In this document: piece by piece, positions 7,344 through 14,525 of the stretch
Layout of the letters: every line of letters starts with the position of its first letter
Numbering within the stretch: position 1 is the stretch's first letter
Source: Bacteroidota bacterium
GTDB taxonomy: Bacteria; Bacteroidota; Bacteroidia; Flavobacteriales; Flavobacteriaceae
Length of the DNA: 64,000 bases
NCBI GenBank assembly: GCA_021793375.1
Contig: JAJYSY010000005.1
Location: forward strand, 1 to 64,000
Direction of reading: 5' to 3'
Position numbers and translations under genes: made by a program
The notes under the pieces: model-generated
The model's input: the letters and a program-made list of their open reading frames with translations, nothing else
What the model was told of the DNA's origin: nothing
The model's database searches: none

Positions 7344-7390
7344 TATACTTCCGTATAATAGCCTTTTAGTAGAAAATAAATAATTTATAA

Positions 7391-7418
7391 GTTGGTGGTT
7401 GGTGATTGGTGATTGGTG
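7391..7418 (-). repeat. Heptanucleotide tandem repeat, 4 units, upstream of the amidase gene
   Basis: Read on the minus strand, four perfect-length units of CACCAAY follow each other (CACCAAT, CACCAAT, CACCAAC, CACCAAC). They lie between a possible ATG at 7434-7432 and the first good signal-peptide codons of the amidase gene. A change of one unit shifts the reading frame. Confidence 0.85.
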
Positions 7419-7535
7419 GTTTAAAACTGTTCATTTTACATTAAGTTTAAAGATTAATTGTCTGAACTTAATAAAAATTAACGCATTAACCTAATAATAA
7501 CATAAAAATTATTTTCAACTTATTATTTCTTCTTT

Positions 7536-8786
7536 TTATTCTTCTTCCGCATCAGCATTATAATCTTTAAATTCTTCCATGAGTTTATCCAAATCCGGGT
7601 ATAAGAAATCATTATAAGGATAGCGTTTTACGTGAATTTTTCTAACCGCTTGGTAAACTTTCTTTCTTAGCTCTTCTATATTTTCTTCTTCTAAAGCAGA
7701 GATAAACAACACATTATCTCTCATTTTATTCATCCAAGTTTGTTTCCAATCTTCTAAAGTATAATGATTTTTGGTGCGTTCTGTAATCAAATCATCCTCT
7801 TCTATTTTCTCCGGAACATAAGCGTCAATTTTATTAAAAATCATCACCGTAGGTTTATCTTTACTATCGATTTCATCTAAAATCTTATTAACAGATTCAA
7901 TATGATCTTCAAAACTGGGATGTGAAATATCTACTACATGCAACAACAAATCTGCTTCTCTAACTTCATCTAAAGTAGATTTAAAAGATTCCACCAATTG
8001 TGTGGGGAGTTTTCTGATAAATCCTACTGTATCTGTCAACAAAAAAGGTAAATTTCTAATCACCACTTTTCTAACAGTGGTGTCTAAAGTTGCAAAGAGT
8101 TTATTTTCTGCAAAAACCTCACTTTTACTGATTAAATTCATCAAAGTAGATTTTCCCACATTGGTATATCCCACCAAAGCCACGCGAATCATACTTCCTC
8201 GGTTTCCGCGTTGCACCGCCATTTGTTTATCAATGGCTTTTAATTTTCTTTTTAATCGGGTAATTTTTTTTCTTACAATTCTTCGGTCGGTTTCAATAGC
8301 GCGTTCTCCGGGTCCTCTTGTTCCAATTCCTCCTTGCTGTCTTTCCAAGTGCGTCCACAATCCTGCCAATCTTGGCATTAAATATTGGTATTGTGCCAAT
8401 TCTACCTGAGTTCTTGCATAACTGGTTTTTGCTCTTTGTGCAAAAATGTCAAGAATCAGATATGTACGATCTATCACTTTACATTTTAATATCCTTTCAA
8501 TATTCTTTTGTTGCGCAGGACTGAGTTCATCATCAAAAATTGCAGTATCTATTTTATTTTCTTTGATATATTCTTTTACCTCCTCCATTTTTCCGGTTCC
8601 AATAAAAGTTTTAGGATGCGGAGCTTCTAATTTTTGAGTAAATCTTTTCTTTACTTCCCCTCCGGCCGTAAAAGTCAAAAATGCCAATTCATCTAAATAC
8701 TCCTTTGACTTTTCTTCTGTTTGAAATTGGGTAATAATTCCGATTAACACGGATTTTTCATAAATAATTTTCTCAGTTTCTATCAT
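7536..8786 (-). CDS. hflX: GTPase HflX
   Basis: A ribosome-associated GTPase of the Obg-HflX superfamily, 416 residues, which in other bacteria splits stalled or stress-inactivated ribosomes. The N-terminal HflX domain contains FDDELSPAQQKNIE and a glycine-rich GGIGTRGPGE segment. The G domain shows the P-loop GYTNVGKS (206-213), DTVGFI (252-257) and NKID (318-321). It is divergent from glnS across 180 bases, with its own -7 box at 8813-8820. The gene begins at ATG 8786. Confidence 0.95.
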   Translation of the reverse strand: MIETEKIIYEKSVLIGIITQFQTEEKSKEYLDELAFLTFTAGGEVKKRFTQKLEAPHPKTFIGTGKMEEVKEYIKENKIDTAIFDDELSPAQQKNIERILKCKVIDRTYLILDIFAQRAKTSYARTQVELAQYQYLMPRLAGLWTHLERQQGGIGTRGPGERAIETDRRIVRKKITRLKRKLKAIDKQMAVQRGNRGSMIRVALVGYTNVGKSTLMNLISKSEVFAENKLFATLDTTVRKVVIRNLPFLLTDTVGFIRKLPTQLVESFKSTLDEVREADLLLHVVDISHPSFEDHIESVNKILDEIDSKDKPTVMIFNKIDAYVPEKIEEDDLITERTKNHYTLEDWKQTWMNKMRDNVLFISALEEENIEELRKKVYQAVRKIHVKRYPYNDFLYPDLDKLMEEFKDYNADAEEE

Positions 8787-8812
8787 ACATATCCTCTTCT
8801 GATTTTAATATA

Positions 8813-8820
8813 CAAACTTA
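8813..8820 (-). promoter_or_regulatory. -7 promoter box for hflX
   Basis: CAAACTTA on the plus strand reads TAAGTTTG on the minus strand, matching TAnnTTTG, 26 bases upstream of the hflX ATG. Confidence 0.55.
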
Positions 8821-8935
8821 ATATAAGAATCTTTTATCAATTAACTCTTTTTAGAATAAAACTACTCAAAATAAGCAATAATAAATTTTATCTTATTAAT
8901 CCTTTAAGACCTAAAGTTAGCTTTCTAAATTTTAC

Positions 8936-8943
8936 TAACTTTG
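8936..8943 (+). promoter_or_regulatory. -7 promoter box for glnS
   Basis: TAACTTTG matches TAnnTTTG and lies 23 bases upstream of the glnS ATG at 8967. Confidence 0.55.
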
Positions 8944-8966
8944 GGGGTTCCTATTTAATTTTAATT

Positions 8967-10637
8967 ATGATAGAAAAAGGACCTAATTTTCTCGAACAAA
9001 TTATTGAAAAAGACCTCAAAGAAGGATATTCTAAAGAAGAGTTGAAATTTCGTTTTCCGCCGGAGCCCAATGGATATTTACATATTGGACATGCTTCTGC
9101 AATTCATTTAAATTTCGGCTTTGGAAAAAAATACAATGCCCCTGTCAATTTAAGATTTGACGACACCAACCCGACCAAAGAAGAACAAGAGTATGTTGAT
9201 GCGATTAAAGAAGACATCAAATGGTTGGGCTATGAATGGGATCAAGAATTATATGCTTCTGATTACTTTCAACAGCTTTATGAATGGGCGGTAGAGATGA
9301 TTAAAAACGGAGATGCTTATGTGGACAGCCAGACTTCTGAAGAAATTGCTCAGCAGAAAGGAACTCCTACGCAACCCGGAACAAACAGTCCTTACAGAGA
9401 TAGATCTGTAGAAGAAAACTTAAGGCTTTTTGAAGCCATGAAAAATGGAGAAACTCCGGAAGGAAAAGATGTTTTAAGAGCTAAAATAGATATGAGTTCT
9501 CCTAATATGTTGATGCGTGATCCTATTATGTATCGCAGTTTACACAAACCGCATTTACGCACCGGAGAAGAATGGAAAATTTATCCGATGTATGATTGGG
9601 CACACGGAGAAAGTGATTTTATTGAAGATATTTCTCATTCTTTTTGTACGCTTGAATTTTTGCCACACCGAGAATTATACAATTGGTTTTTGGAAAAAAT
9701 CGGTAAAGAAGGAGAATTAAAACCTAAACAACGCGAATTTGCACGCAGAAACTTAAGCCATAGTGTGGTCAGTAAGAGAAAACTTGCTCAATTGGTTGAA
9801 AACGGAATTGTAGAATCTTGGGATGACCCGAGAATGCCGACAATTTCAGGTTTACGCAGAAGAGGATATTCCCCTGAAAGCATTAAAAATTTTGCAGAAT
9901 CCATCGGAATTGCCAAACGTGAAAACCTTATTGACATGGCACATTTGGAATTCTGCGCGCGCGAAGACCTCAACAAAACTTCTCCGCGTGTGATGGCAGT
10001 TTTAGATCCGGTGAGAGTGGTGATTGAAAATTATGAAAAAGAAGAAGAATGGTTAGAAACAGAAAATAATCCGGAAGATGAATCTGCCGGAACACGTAAA
10101 ATTCCTTTTTCAAAAGAATTATTTATCGAAAGAGAAGATTTTAGAGAAGAAGCCGGAAGAAAGTTTTTTAGATTAAAATTAGGCAAAGAAGTTCGTTTAA
10201 AAAGTGCTTACATCATCAAAGCAGAACGCGTAGATAAAGATGAAGTAGGAAATATCATGACCATTTATTGCACTTATGATCCAAAAAGCAGAAGCGGAAG
10301 CGGAACACCCGAAAGCAAAAGAAGAGTAAAAGGAACTTTACACTGGGTTTCTGCCAAACATGCCATTCCTGCCGAAATCAGATTATACGATCGTTTATTT
10401 ACAGTTCCTGACCCGGAAGCAGACAAAGAAAAAACGTTTTTAGATTTCATCAATCCAGATTCTTTAAAAGTTGTTACCGGATTTATTGAACCAAGTTTAA
10501 AAACAGCTAAAGTTTTAGAACGTTATCAATTTCAAAGAAAAGGATATTTCTGTGTAGATAAAGACAGTACAGAAGAAAAGTTAGTTTTTAACAGAACAGT
10601 TCCGCTAAGAGATTCTTGGAAAAAGATTGACGCTTAA
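8967..10637 (+). CDS. glnS: Glutamine-tRNA ligase
   Basis: A class I aminoacyl-tRNA synthetase that charges tRNA-Gln directly, 556 residues. The HIGH-type motif is PPEPNGYLHIGHA near the N-terminus and the KMSKS-type motif is VVSKRKL (around 267). The C-terminal anticodon-binding barrel contains GTLHWVSAKHA and the family end RDSWKKI. The length is normal for GlnRS. Its presence suggests that Gln-tRNA is made directly rather than only by the transamidation route. gltX is also in this window, at 11900-13423. Confidence 0.96.
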   Translation: MIEKGPNFLEQIIEKDLKEGYSKEELKFRFPPEPNGYLHIGHASAIHLNFGFGKKYNAPVNLRFDDTNPTKEEQEYVDAIKEDIKWLGYEWDQELYASDYFQQLYEWAVEMIKNGDAYVDSQTSEEIAQQKGTPTQPGTNSPYRDRSVEENLRLFEAMKNGETPEGKDVLRAKIDMSSPNMLMRDPIMYRSLHKPHLRTGEEWKIYPMYDWAHGESDFIEDISHSFCTLEFLPHRELYNWFLEKIGKEGELKPKQREFARRNLSHSVVSKRKLAQLVENGIVESWDDPRMPTISGLRRRGYSPESIKNFAESIGIAKRENLIDMAHLEFCAREDLNKTSPRVMAVLDPVRVVIENYEKEEEWLETENNPEDESAGTRKIPFSKELFIEREDFREEAGRKFFRLKLGKEVRLKSAYIIKAERVDKDEVGNIMTIYCTYDPKSRSGSGTPESKRRVKGTLHWVSAKHAIPAEIRLYDRLFTVPDPEADKEKTFLDFINPDSLKVVTGFIEPSLKTAKVLERYQFQRKGYFCVDKDSTEEKLVFNRTVPLRDSWKKIDA

Positions 10638-10688
10638 GATGAGAAAAGAAATTTAAAGAGATTTAACATAATTTCAATCATAATATCA

Positions 10689-10696
10689 TAACTTTG
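10689..10696 (+). promoter_or_regulatory. -7 promoter box for the YtxH-holin-like trio
   Basis: TAACTTTG matches TAnnTTTG, 34 bases before ATG 10731. The three following genes have small spacings and no other clear box. Confidence 0.55.
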
Positions 10697-10730
10697 TTAG
10701 GAACCTTTAATTTTTTAAACCAATCAAAAT

Positions 10731-11198
10731 ATGAGCAAAACAAGATATAATATTTTAGCTTTTCTTTCCGGTGCTGCAATTGGAGCCGGAATCGGTCTTT
10801 TATACGCTCCTGAAAAAGGAGAGAAAACCCGTAAAATCATAAGTGATGAAGCGGAAAAAACAAAAGACAAAGTAAAAACTCAATGGGATAAAACTTCTGC
10901 AAATTTAAGTGAATCTGCCAAAAAAACTTTAAGCGAAATGGAAAGTAAATTAGACCATACGCTTAGTGTTGCAAGCGATAGGGCAGAAGATCTTTTGACT
11001 TCTTTGCAAAAACGCTTGGATGAATTGCGTGAGCAAACCAAAAACATGCAAGACAAAAGCGAAGCAGCCATAAGCAAAGCGGAAGATAAAGTTGAAGAAA
11101 CAGAAAAAAAAGCAAAGAAAACCGCTGAGAAAACAAAAGAAAAAGCAGAAGAAAAAATCGATGAAGCGGAAGAAAAAGTCAATTCTTCAAAAAAATAA
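10731..11198 (+). CDS. YtxH domain protein
   Basis: 155 residues. The N-terminus holds one glycine-rich hydrophobic segment (ILAFLSGAAIGAGIGLLYAPEKG), the YtxH signature. A long, highly charged Lys/Glu/Ala coiled-coil tail fills the rest. YtxH proteins are general-stress or envelope-associated and have no known enzymatic role. It is followed by a holin-like membrane protein and a small helical protein, a trio often seen together in flavobacteria as I recall. Confidence 0.85.
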   Translation: MSKTRYNILAFLSGAAIGAGIGLLYAPEKGEKTRKIISDEAEKTKDKVKTQWDKTSANLSESAKKTLSEMESKLDHTLSVASDRAEDLLTSLQKRLDELREQTKNMQDKSEAAISKAEDKVEETEKKAKKTAEKTKEKAEEKIDEAEEKVNSSKK

Positions 11199-11236
11199 TT
11201 TTAAACTGCTCTTTAAATCTTTAATTTATCTAAACT

Positions 11237-11602
11237 ATGGGTTTTTCTAAAGTCAACGAACATTTTTCTGAATTTAAAGAAGAAATTCAATCTTATGTAA
11301 AAACGAGATTTAACTTGCTTCAACTTCAGTTGTTGAAGCAAGTTACTGATTTTTCTTCCAGATTGTTAAAGTTGATAATAGGAGCAGTTACTTTTACTTT
11401 TTTTATCTTATTTACTTCCTTCGGAGCAGCTTTTCTAATCGGAGAATATTTAGATAATATAAGCTATGGGTTTTTTATTGTAGGCGGATTTTATTTGTTC
11501 GTTTTCCTCTTGATTATCTTATTTGGAAAATACTTACTCCGAACACAATTGGTGAGAGCTTTTTCTTTTAAAATCATTAAAATCTCAAAAATTAAATTTT
11601 AA
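11237..11602 (+). CDS. Holin-like / phage-holin-family small membrane protein
   Basis: 121 residues. An amphipathic N-terminal helix (EFKEEIQSYVKTRFNLLQLQ) is followed by two membrane segments at about 48-70 and 80-105. This arrangement matches the putative Actinobacterial Holin-X / DUF1469 group. There is no phage context, so a lytic role is unlikely; an envelope-stress role with the neighbouring YtxH protein is more plausible. The gap to the YtxH gene is 38 bases, and only 4 bases separate it from the next gene. Confidence 0.75.
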   Translation: MGFSKVNEHFSEFKEEIQSYVKTRFNLLQLQLLKQVTDFSSRLLKLIIGAVTFTFFILFTSFGAAFLIGEYLDNISYGFFIVGGFYLFVFLLIILFGKYLLRTQLVRAFSFKIIKISKIKF

Positions 11603-11606
11603 AACT

Positions 11607-11819
11607 ATGGGTTTTTATAAAAGCATAGAAGAAATCGAAAAAGATATTGAAATTCTTAAACTGAAGAGTGATATCCAAGAAGAAAAACTCAAATTGCGTA
11701 TGTATCACGCAAAAGAGGATTTAGCTCCTCAAAATTTATTTAGAGAACTTCTTGCGCAAACTTCCATAGGAATTTCTGTCATAAAACTTATAGGACGGTT
11801 TTTAAGAAGAAAAAAATAA
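11607..11819 (+). CDS. Small helical protein of the YtxH trio (DUF6327-like)
   Basis: 70 residues, rich in charged helices (SIEEIEKDIEILKLKSDIQ), with a hydrophobic stretch before a basic end (GRFLRRKK). It resembles small proteins that accompany YtxH/holin genes in flavobacteria; I relate it to DUF6327 from memory only. It lies four bases after the holin-like gene and is followed by a bidirectional terminator. Confidence 0.7.
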   Translation: MGFYKSIEEIEKDIEILKLKSDIQEEKLKLRMYHAKEDLAPQNLFRELLAQTSIGISVIKLIGRFLRRKK

Positions 11820-11843
11820 ATTTTTTAAAGTTTATTAAAAATT

Positions 11844-11881
11844 AAAAAGCTCAGAAATCATATTGATTTCTGAGCTTTTTT
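11844..11881. terminator. Bidirectional terminator between the YtxH trio and gltX
   Basis: A perfect 17-bp stem, AAAAAGCTCAGAAATCA (11844-11860) with its complement at 11864-11880, has a 3-base loop and T runs on both strands. Confidence 0.9.
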
Positions 11882-11899
11882 GATGCTGTAAAATAAATT

Positions 11900-13423
11900 T
11901 TAAGCCAAAGTTTGAATGGCAAAATCTATACGGTTTAAAGTATCTTCTTTGCCAATCATTTCCATGATTTCAAAAATATCCGGGCCCATCATTTTTCCTA
12001 CTAAACACAAACGCAAAGGACTCATTACTTTTCCAAATCCTATTTCTTGACTTTTAATCCAAGTTTTGACTTTTTCTTCAAGATTATTTTGCTTGAAATC
12101 TTCAATTTCTGCAATTACTGTTTTCACCTCTTTCATGATTTCAGCTGTATCAGTTTTCCAAGCTTTTTTTGCAGATTTTTTATCAAATTCTTGTGGAGCT
12201 TGAAAATAAAAACTACTCAAATCCCAGAAATCACTTAAAAAATTAGCTCTTTCTTTTATGGATTTTACTACTTTTTCCACATAATCAGCTGAAGTATTGA
12301 TCTCTTTTTCAGCTAAGATTTTCATGAATTCTTTTGTCAAAAATGCATCGCTTGTTTGCTGCATATAATGATGTTGAAACCATTTTGTTTTATCGAAATC
12401 AAATCTTGCTCCTGCTTTTGAAACTTTTTCTAAAGAAAATTGTTCAATCAATTCTTCTAAATTAAAAATCTCTTGTTCTGATCCTTTTCCGGGATTCCAA
12501 CCCAACAACACCAACATATTGATTACAGCTTCAGGAAAATAACCGGATTCTCTATATCCTGAAGCAATTTCTCCGGTTTTAGGATCTTTCCATTCTAAAG
12601 GAAAAACAGGAAATCCTAATTTATCTCCATCTCTTTTACTTAATTTTCCTTTTCCCGTAGGTTTTAAAATCAACGGTAAATGTGCAAATTGTGGAGTTTT
12701 CCAATTTAAAGCTTTATATAATAAAACGTGTAATCCTAAAGAAGGCAACCACTCCTCTCCTCTAATTACATGAGTGATTTCCATCAAATGATCATCGATG
12801 ATATTTGCCATATGATAAGTCGGCAGACCATCACTTTTGTAAAGCACTTTATCGTCAATTACATCTGTGTTGACTTTGATTTTTCCTCTTACAATATCTT
12901 CTAAAATAAGTTCTTCATTACGCGGAGGCATAAATCGGATTACATATTTTTCTCCTTTTTCCAATCTTTGTTTTACCTCTTCTTCAGAAAGATGAAGAGA
13001 ATTGTTCAACTTTTCTCGGGTTTCCCAGTTATAGCTAAAAGTTTTTCCTTCTTTTTCAAATTCGTTTCTTATTTCAGCTAATTCTTCTGCTGTATCAAAA
13101 GCATAATAAGCTTGACCGGAATCTAAAAGTTGATTTACATAAGTTTTGTAAATTTCTTTTCTTGCACTTTGATGATAAGGTCCAAACCCTTTGTCTTTTC
13201 CCGGTCCTTCATCAAAAGGAATTCCACTCCAATTTAAAGCTTCTATAATATATTCTTCTGCTCCTTCCACAAATCTTTTTTGATCCGTATCTTCAATACG
13301 TAAAATGAAATCTCCTCCATTTTTTTTTGCAAACAAATAATTATATAATGCTGTCCTTAAACCACCAATATGCAATGGACCAGTAGGACTTGGCGCAAAC
13401 CTTACTCGAACTTTTGATGTCAT
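11900..13423 (-). CDS. gltX: Glutamate-tRNA ligase
   Basis: A class I synthetase charging tRNA-Glu, 507 residues from ATG 13423. The HIGH motif region is FAPSPTGPLHIGG near the N-terminus, and KLSKRDG at about 259-265 is the KMSKS loop. The frame opens earlier at a TTG (13441), but that codon lies inside the -7 box, so the ATG giving MTSKVRVRFAPSPTG is preferred. The C-terminal helical anticodon-binding region is complete (DFAIQTLA end). Confidence 0.96.
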   Translation of the reverse strand: MTSKVRVRFAPSPTGPLHIGGLRTALYNYLFAKKNGGDFILRIEDTDQKRFVEGAEEYIIEALNWSGIPFDEGPGKDKGFGPYHQSARKEIYKTYVNQLLDSGQAYYAFDTAEELAEIRNEFEKEGKTFSYNWETREKLNNSLHLSEEEVKQRLEKGEKYVIRFMPPRNEELILEDIVRGKIKVNTDVIDDKVLYKSDGLPTYHMANIIDDHLMEITHVIRGEEWLPSLGLHVLLYKALNWKTPQFAHLPLILKPTGKGKLSKRDGDKLGFPVFPLEWKDPKTGEIASGYRESGYFPEAVINMLVLLGWNPGKGSEQEIFNLEELIEQFSLEKVSKAGARFDFDKTKWFQHHYMQQTSDAFLTKEFMKILAEKEINTSADYVEKVVKSIKERANFLSDFWDLSSFYFQAPQEFDKKSAKKAWKTDTAEIMKEVKTVIAEIEDFKQNNLEEKVKTWIKSQEIGFGKVMSPLRLCLVGKMMGPDIFEIMEMIGKEDTLNRIDFAIQTLA

Positions 13424-13438
13424 AATTTTATTTTTTCG

Positions 13439-13446
13439 CAAAGATA
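13439..13446 (-). promoter_or_regulatory. -7 promoter box for gltX
   Basis: CAAAGATA on the plus strand reads TATCTTTG on the minus strand, 15 bases before ATG 13423. It overlaps the upstream TTG and so decides the start. Confidence 0.6.
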
Positions 13447-13504
13447 AACTTCTTAAGAAGAAATTTGATAAGCTTTCTGAAAGGAATTGCAGATTTTATC
13501 TTTC

Positions 13505-14317
13505 TCACATCAAGTAAAGCAATAAAAACCAAACTATGGGAATAGATTCTCCCCAAAAAGCAGTGTAATATGCTGAATTATATTTTTTTGAAAACTTTAA
13601 AAACAGAAAAACCAATCCGCTTATTATTAGGCAAATCAACTTCTCTTTCCACAACATATTTGGATTTAAAAAACTACACAAAAGAAAAATTCCTAAAAAA
13701 ATATATCCCAATTTTCGGGTATTGGAAATTCCAAAACGCTGTGGGAAAGTTCCTAATTTTGGATCATCAAATTGTAGATCTCTAATTTCAAAAGGAAGGA
13801 TTAAAGCCAATACAAAAGCAAAATAACTTATGCTTCTTAAATACACTTCTATACTGAAAATTTTCACTTGATCTATCAACAAAAGCCAAAGTGTAGTTCC
13901 TGTCCACACTAAAGCGATGATAAATATTTTAAAACTTTTTAATTCTCTCAATCGATATTTCGAAGGAATAAAAGGCAGATTATATAAAAGCGTCAACAAA
14001 GCCAGCAAACTTGCGATGAAAATAAATTTTAAACTTTGTTGAAAAACAGCATATCCTAAAAAAAGAAAACACAACAAGGAAAAAACCTGAATAGCTTTTA
14101 ACTCAGAAGATAAGTTTTTGTGTTGAAAACCAGCTTTTTGTGCAAACTTAGAAAAGTTATAAGCAGAAATTGTGGCAAAAAACACAAAAATAAATTTCCA
14201 TTTTTGAAAAGGCAAATCATAAGATAAAGTTCCCACGCCCATCAAGGCAGAAATGCAAACAGCCACATGAATACTGCTATGAATATAAAATCGGAAAGCA
14301 TTTTTCAGAAAATTCAT
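13505..14317 (-). CDS. UbiA-like integral membrane protein with a degenerate first Asp motif
   Basis: 270 residues with about eight hydrophobic segments. The segment LPFEIRDLQFDDPKLGTFPQRFG (about 174-196) is the second Asp-rich motif of UbiA prenyltransferases, which attach isoprenoid chains to aromatic or other acceptors. The first motif, normally NDxxDxxxD, is replaced by YNFSKFAQ (53-60), which lacks the Mg-binding aspartates. It may therefore be a non-canonical UbiA or have lost transferase activity. The -7 box is only 4 bases before the ATG. Confidence 0.65.
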   Translation of the reverse strand: MNFLKNAFRFYIHSSIHVAVCISALMGVGTLSYDLPFQKWKFIFVFFATISAYNFSKFAQKAGFQHKNLSSELKAIQVFSLLCFLFLGYAVFQQSLKFIFIASLLALLTLLYNLPFIPSKYRLRELKSFKIFIIALVWTGTTLWLLLIDQVKIFSIEVYLRSISYFAFVLALILPFEIRDLQFDDPKLGTFPQRFGISNTRKLGYIFLGIFLLCSFLNPNMLWKEKLICLIISGLVFLFLKFSKKYNSAYYTAFWGESIPIVWFLLLYLM

Positions 14318-14321
14318 TTTG

Positions 14322-14329
14322 CAAAGTTA
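14322..14329 (-). promoter_or_regulatory. -7 promoter box 4 bases before the UbiA-like ATG
   Basis: CAAAGTTA on the plus strand reads TAACTTTG on the minus strand; the start codon follows after CAAA. Transcription would begin at or next to the ATG, giving a leaderless mRNA. Confidence 0.6.
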
Positions 14330-14486
14330 AAAGTAAATGATTTTACTTCTCTAATTTTTTCTGTTTTTAGCTAAAGTATTTCCATAAAAATATTTCTCAC
14401 AAAAACAATGACTTAAAACAGGATAATCAACTTAATTTTAAACTTTAATCTTTCCTATTTAAGGTCGAAAATCTCATATAATAATG

Positions 14487-14494
14487 TATTTTTG
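14487..14494 (+). promoter_or_regulatory. -7 promoter box for gcvP
   Basis: TATTTTTG matches TAnnTTTG. It lies 13 bases before ATG 14508 and 31 bases before the preferred ATG 14526. Confidence 0.55.
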
Positions 14495-14525
14495 CAAGCC
14501 ATAAACCATGCAATTTTACTTCGTT

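Noticed and set aside
8002-8637. Plus-strand open frames inside hflX
   Set aside because: Antisense shadows of a well conserved GTPase with no recognisable protein motifs.
13424-13441. TTG start of gltX at 13441; likewise the TTG starts of tag at 32975, plsC at 38768 and uvrC at 55062
   Set aside because: Each TTG is the end of a TAnnTTTG promoter box, so it would be at or upstream of the transcription start. A downstream ATG gives the family N-terminus.
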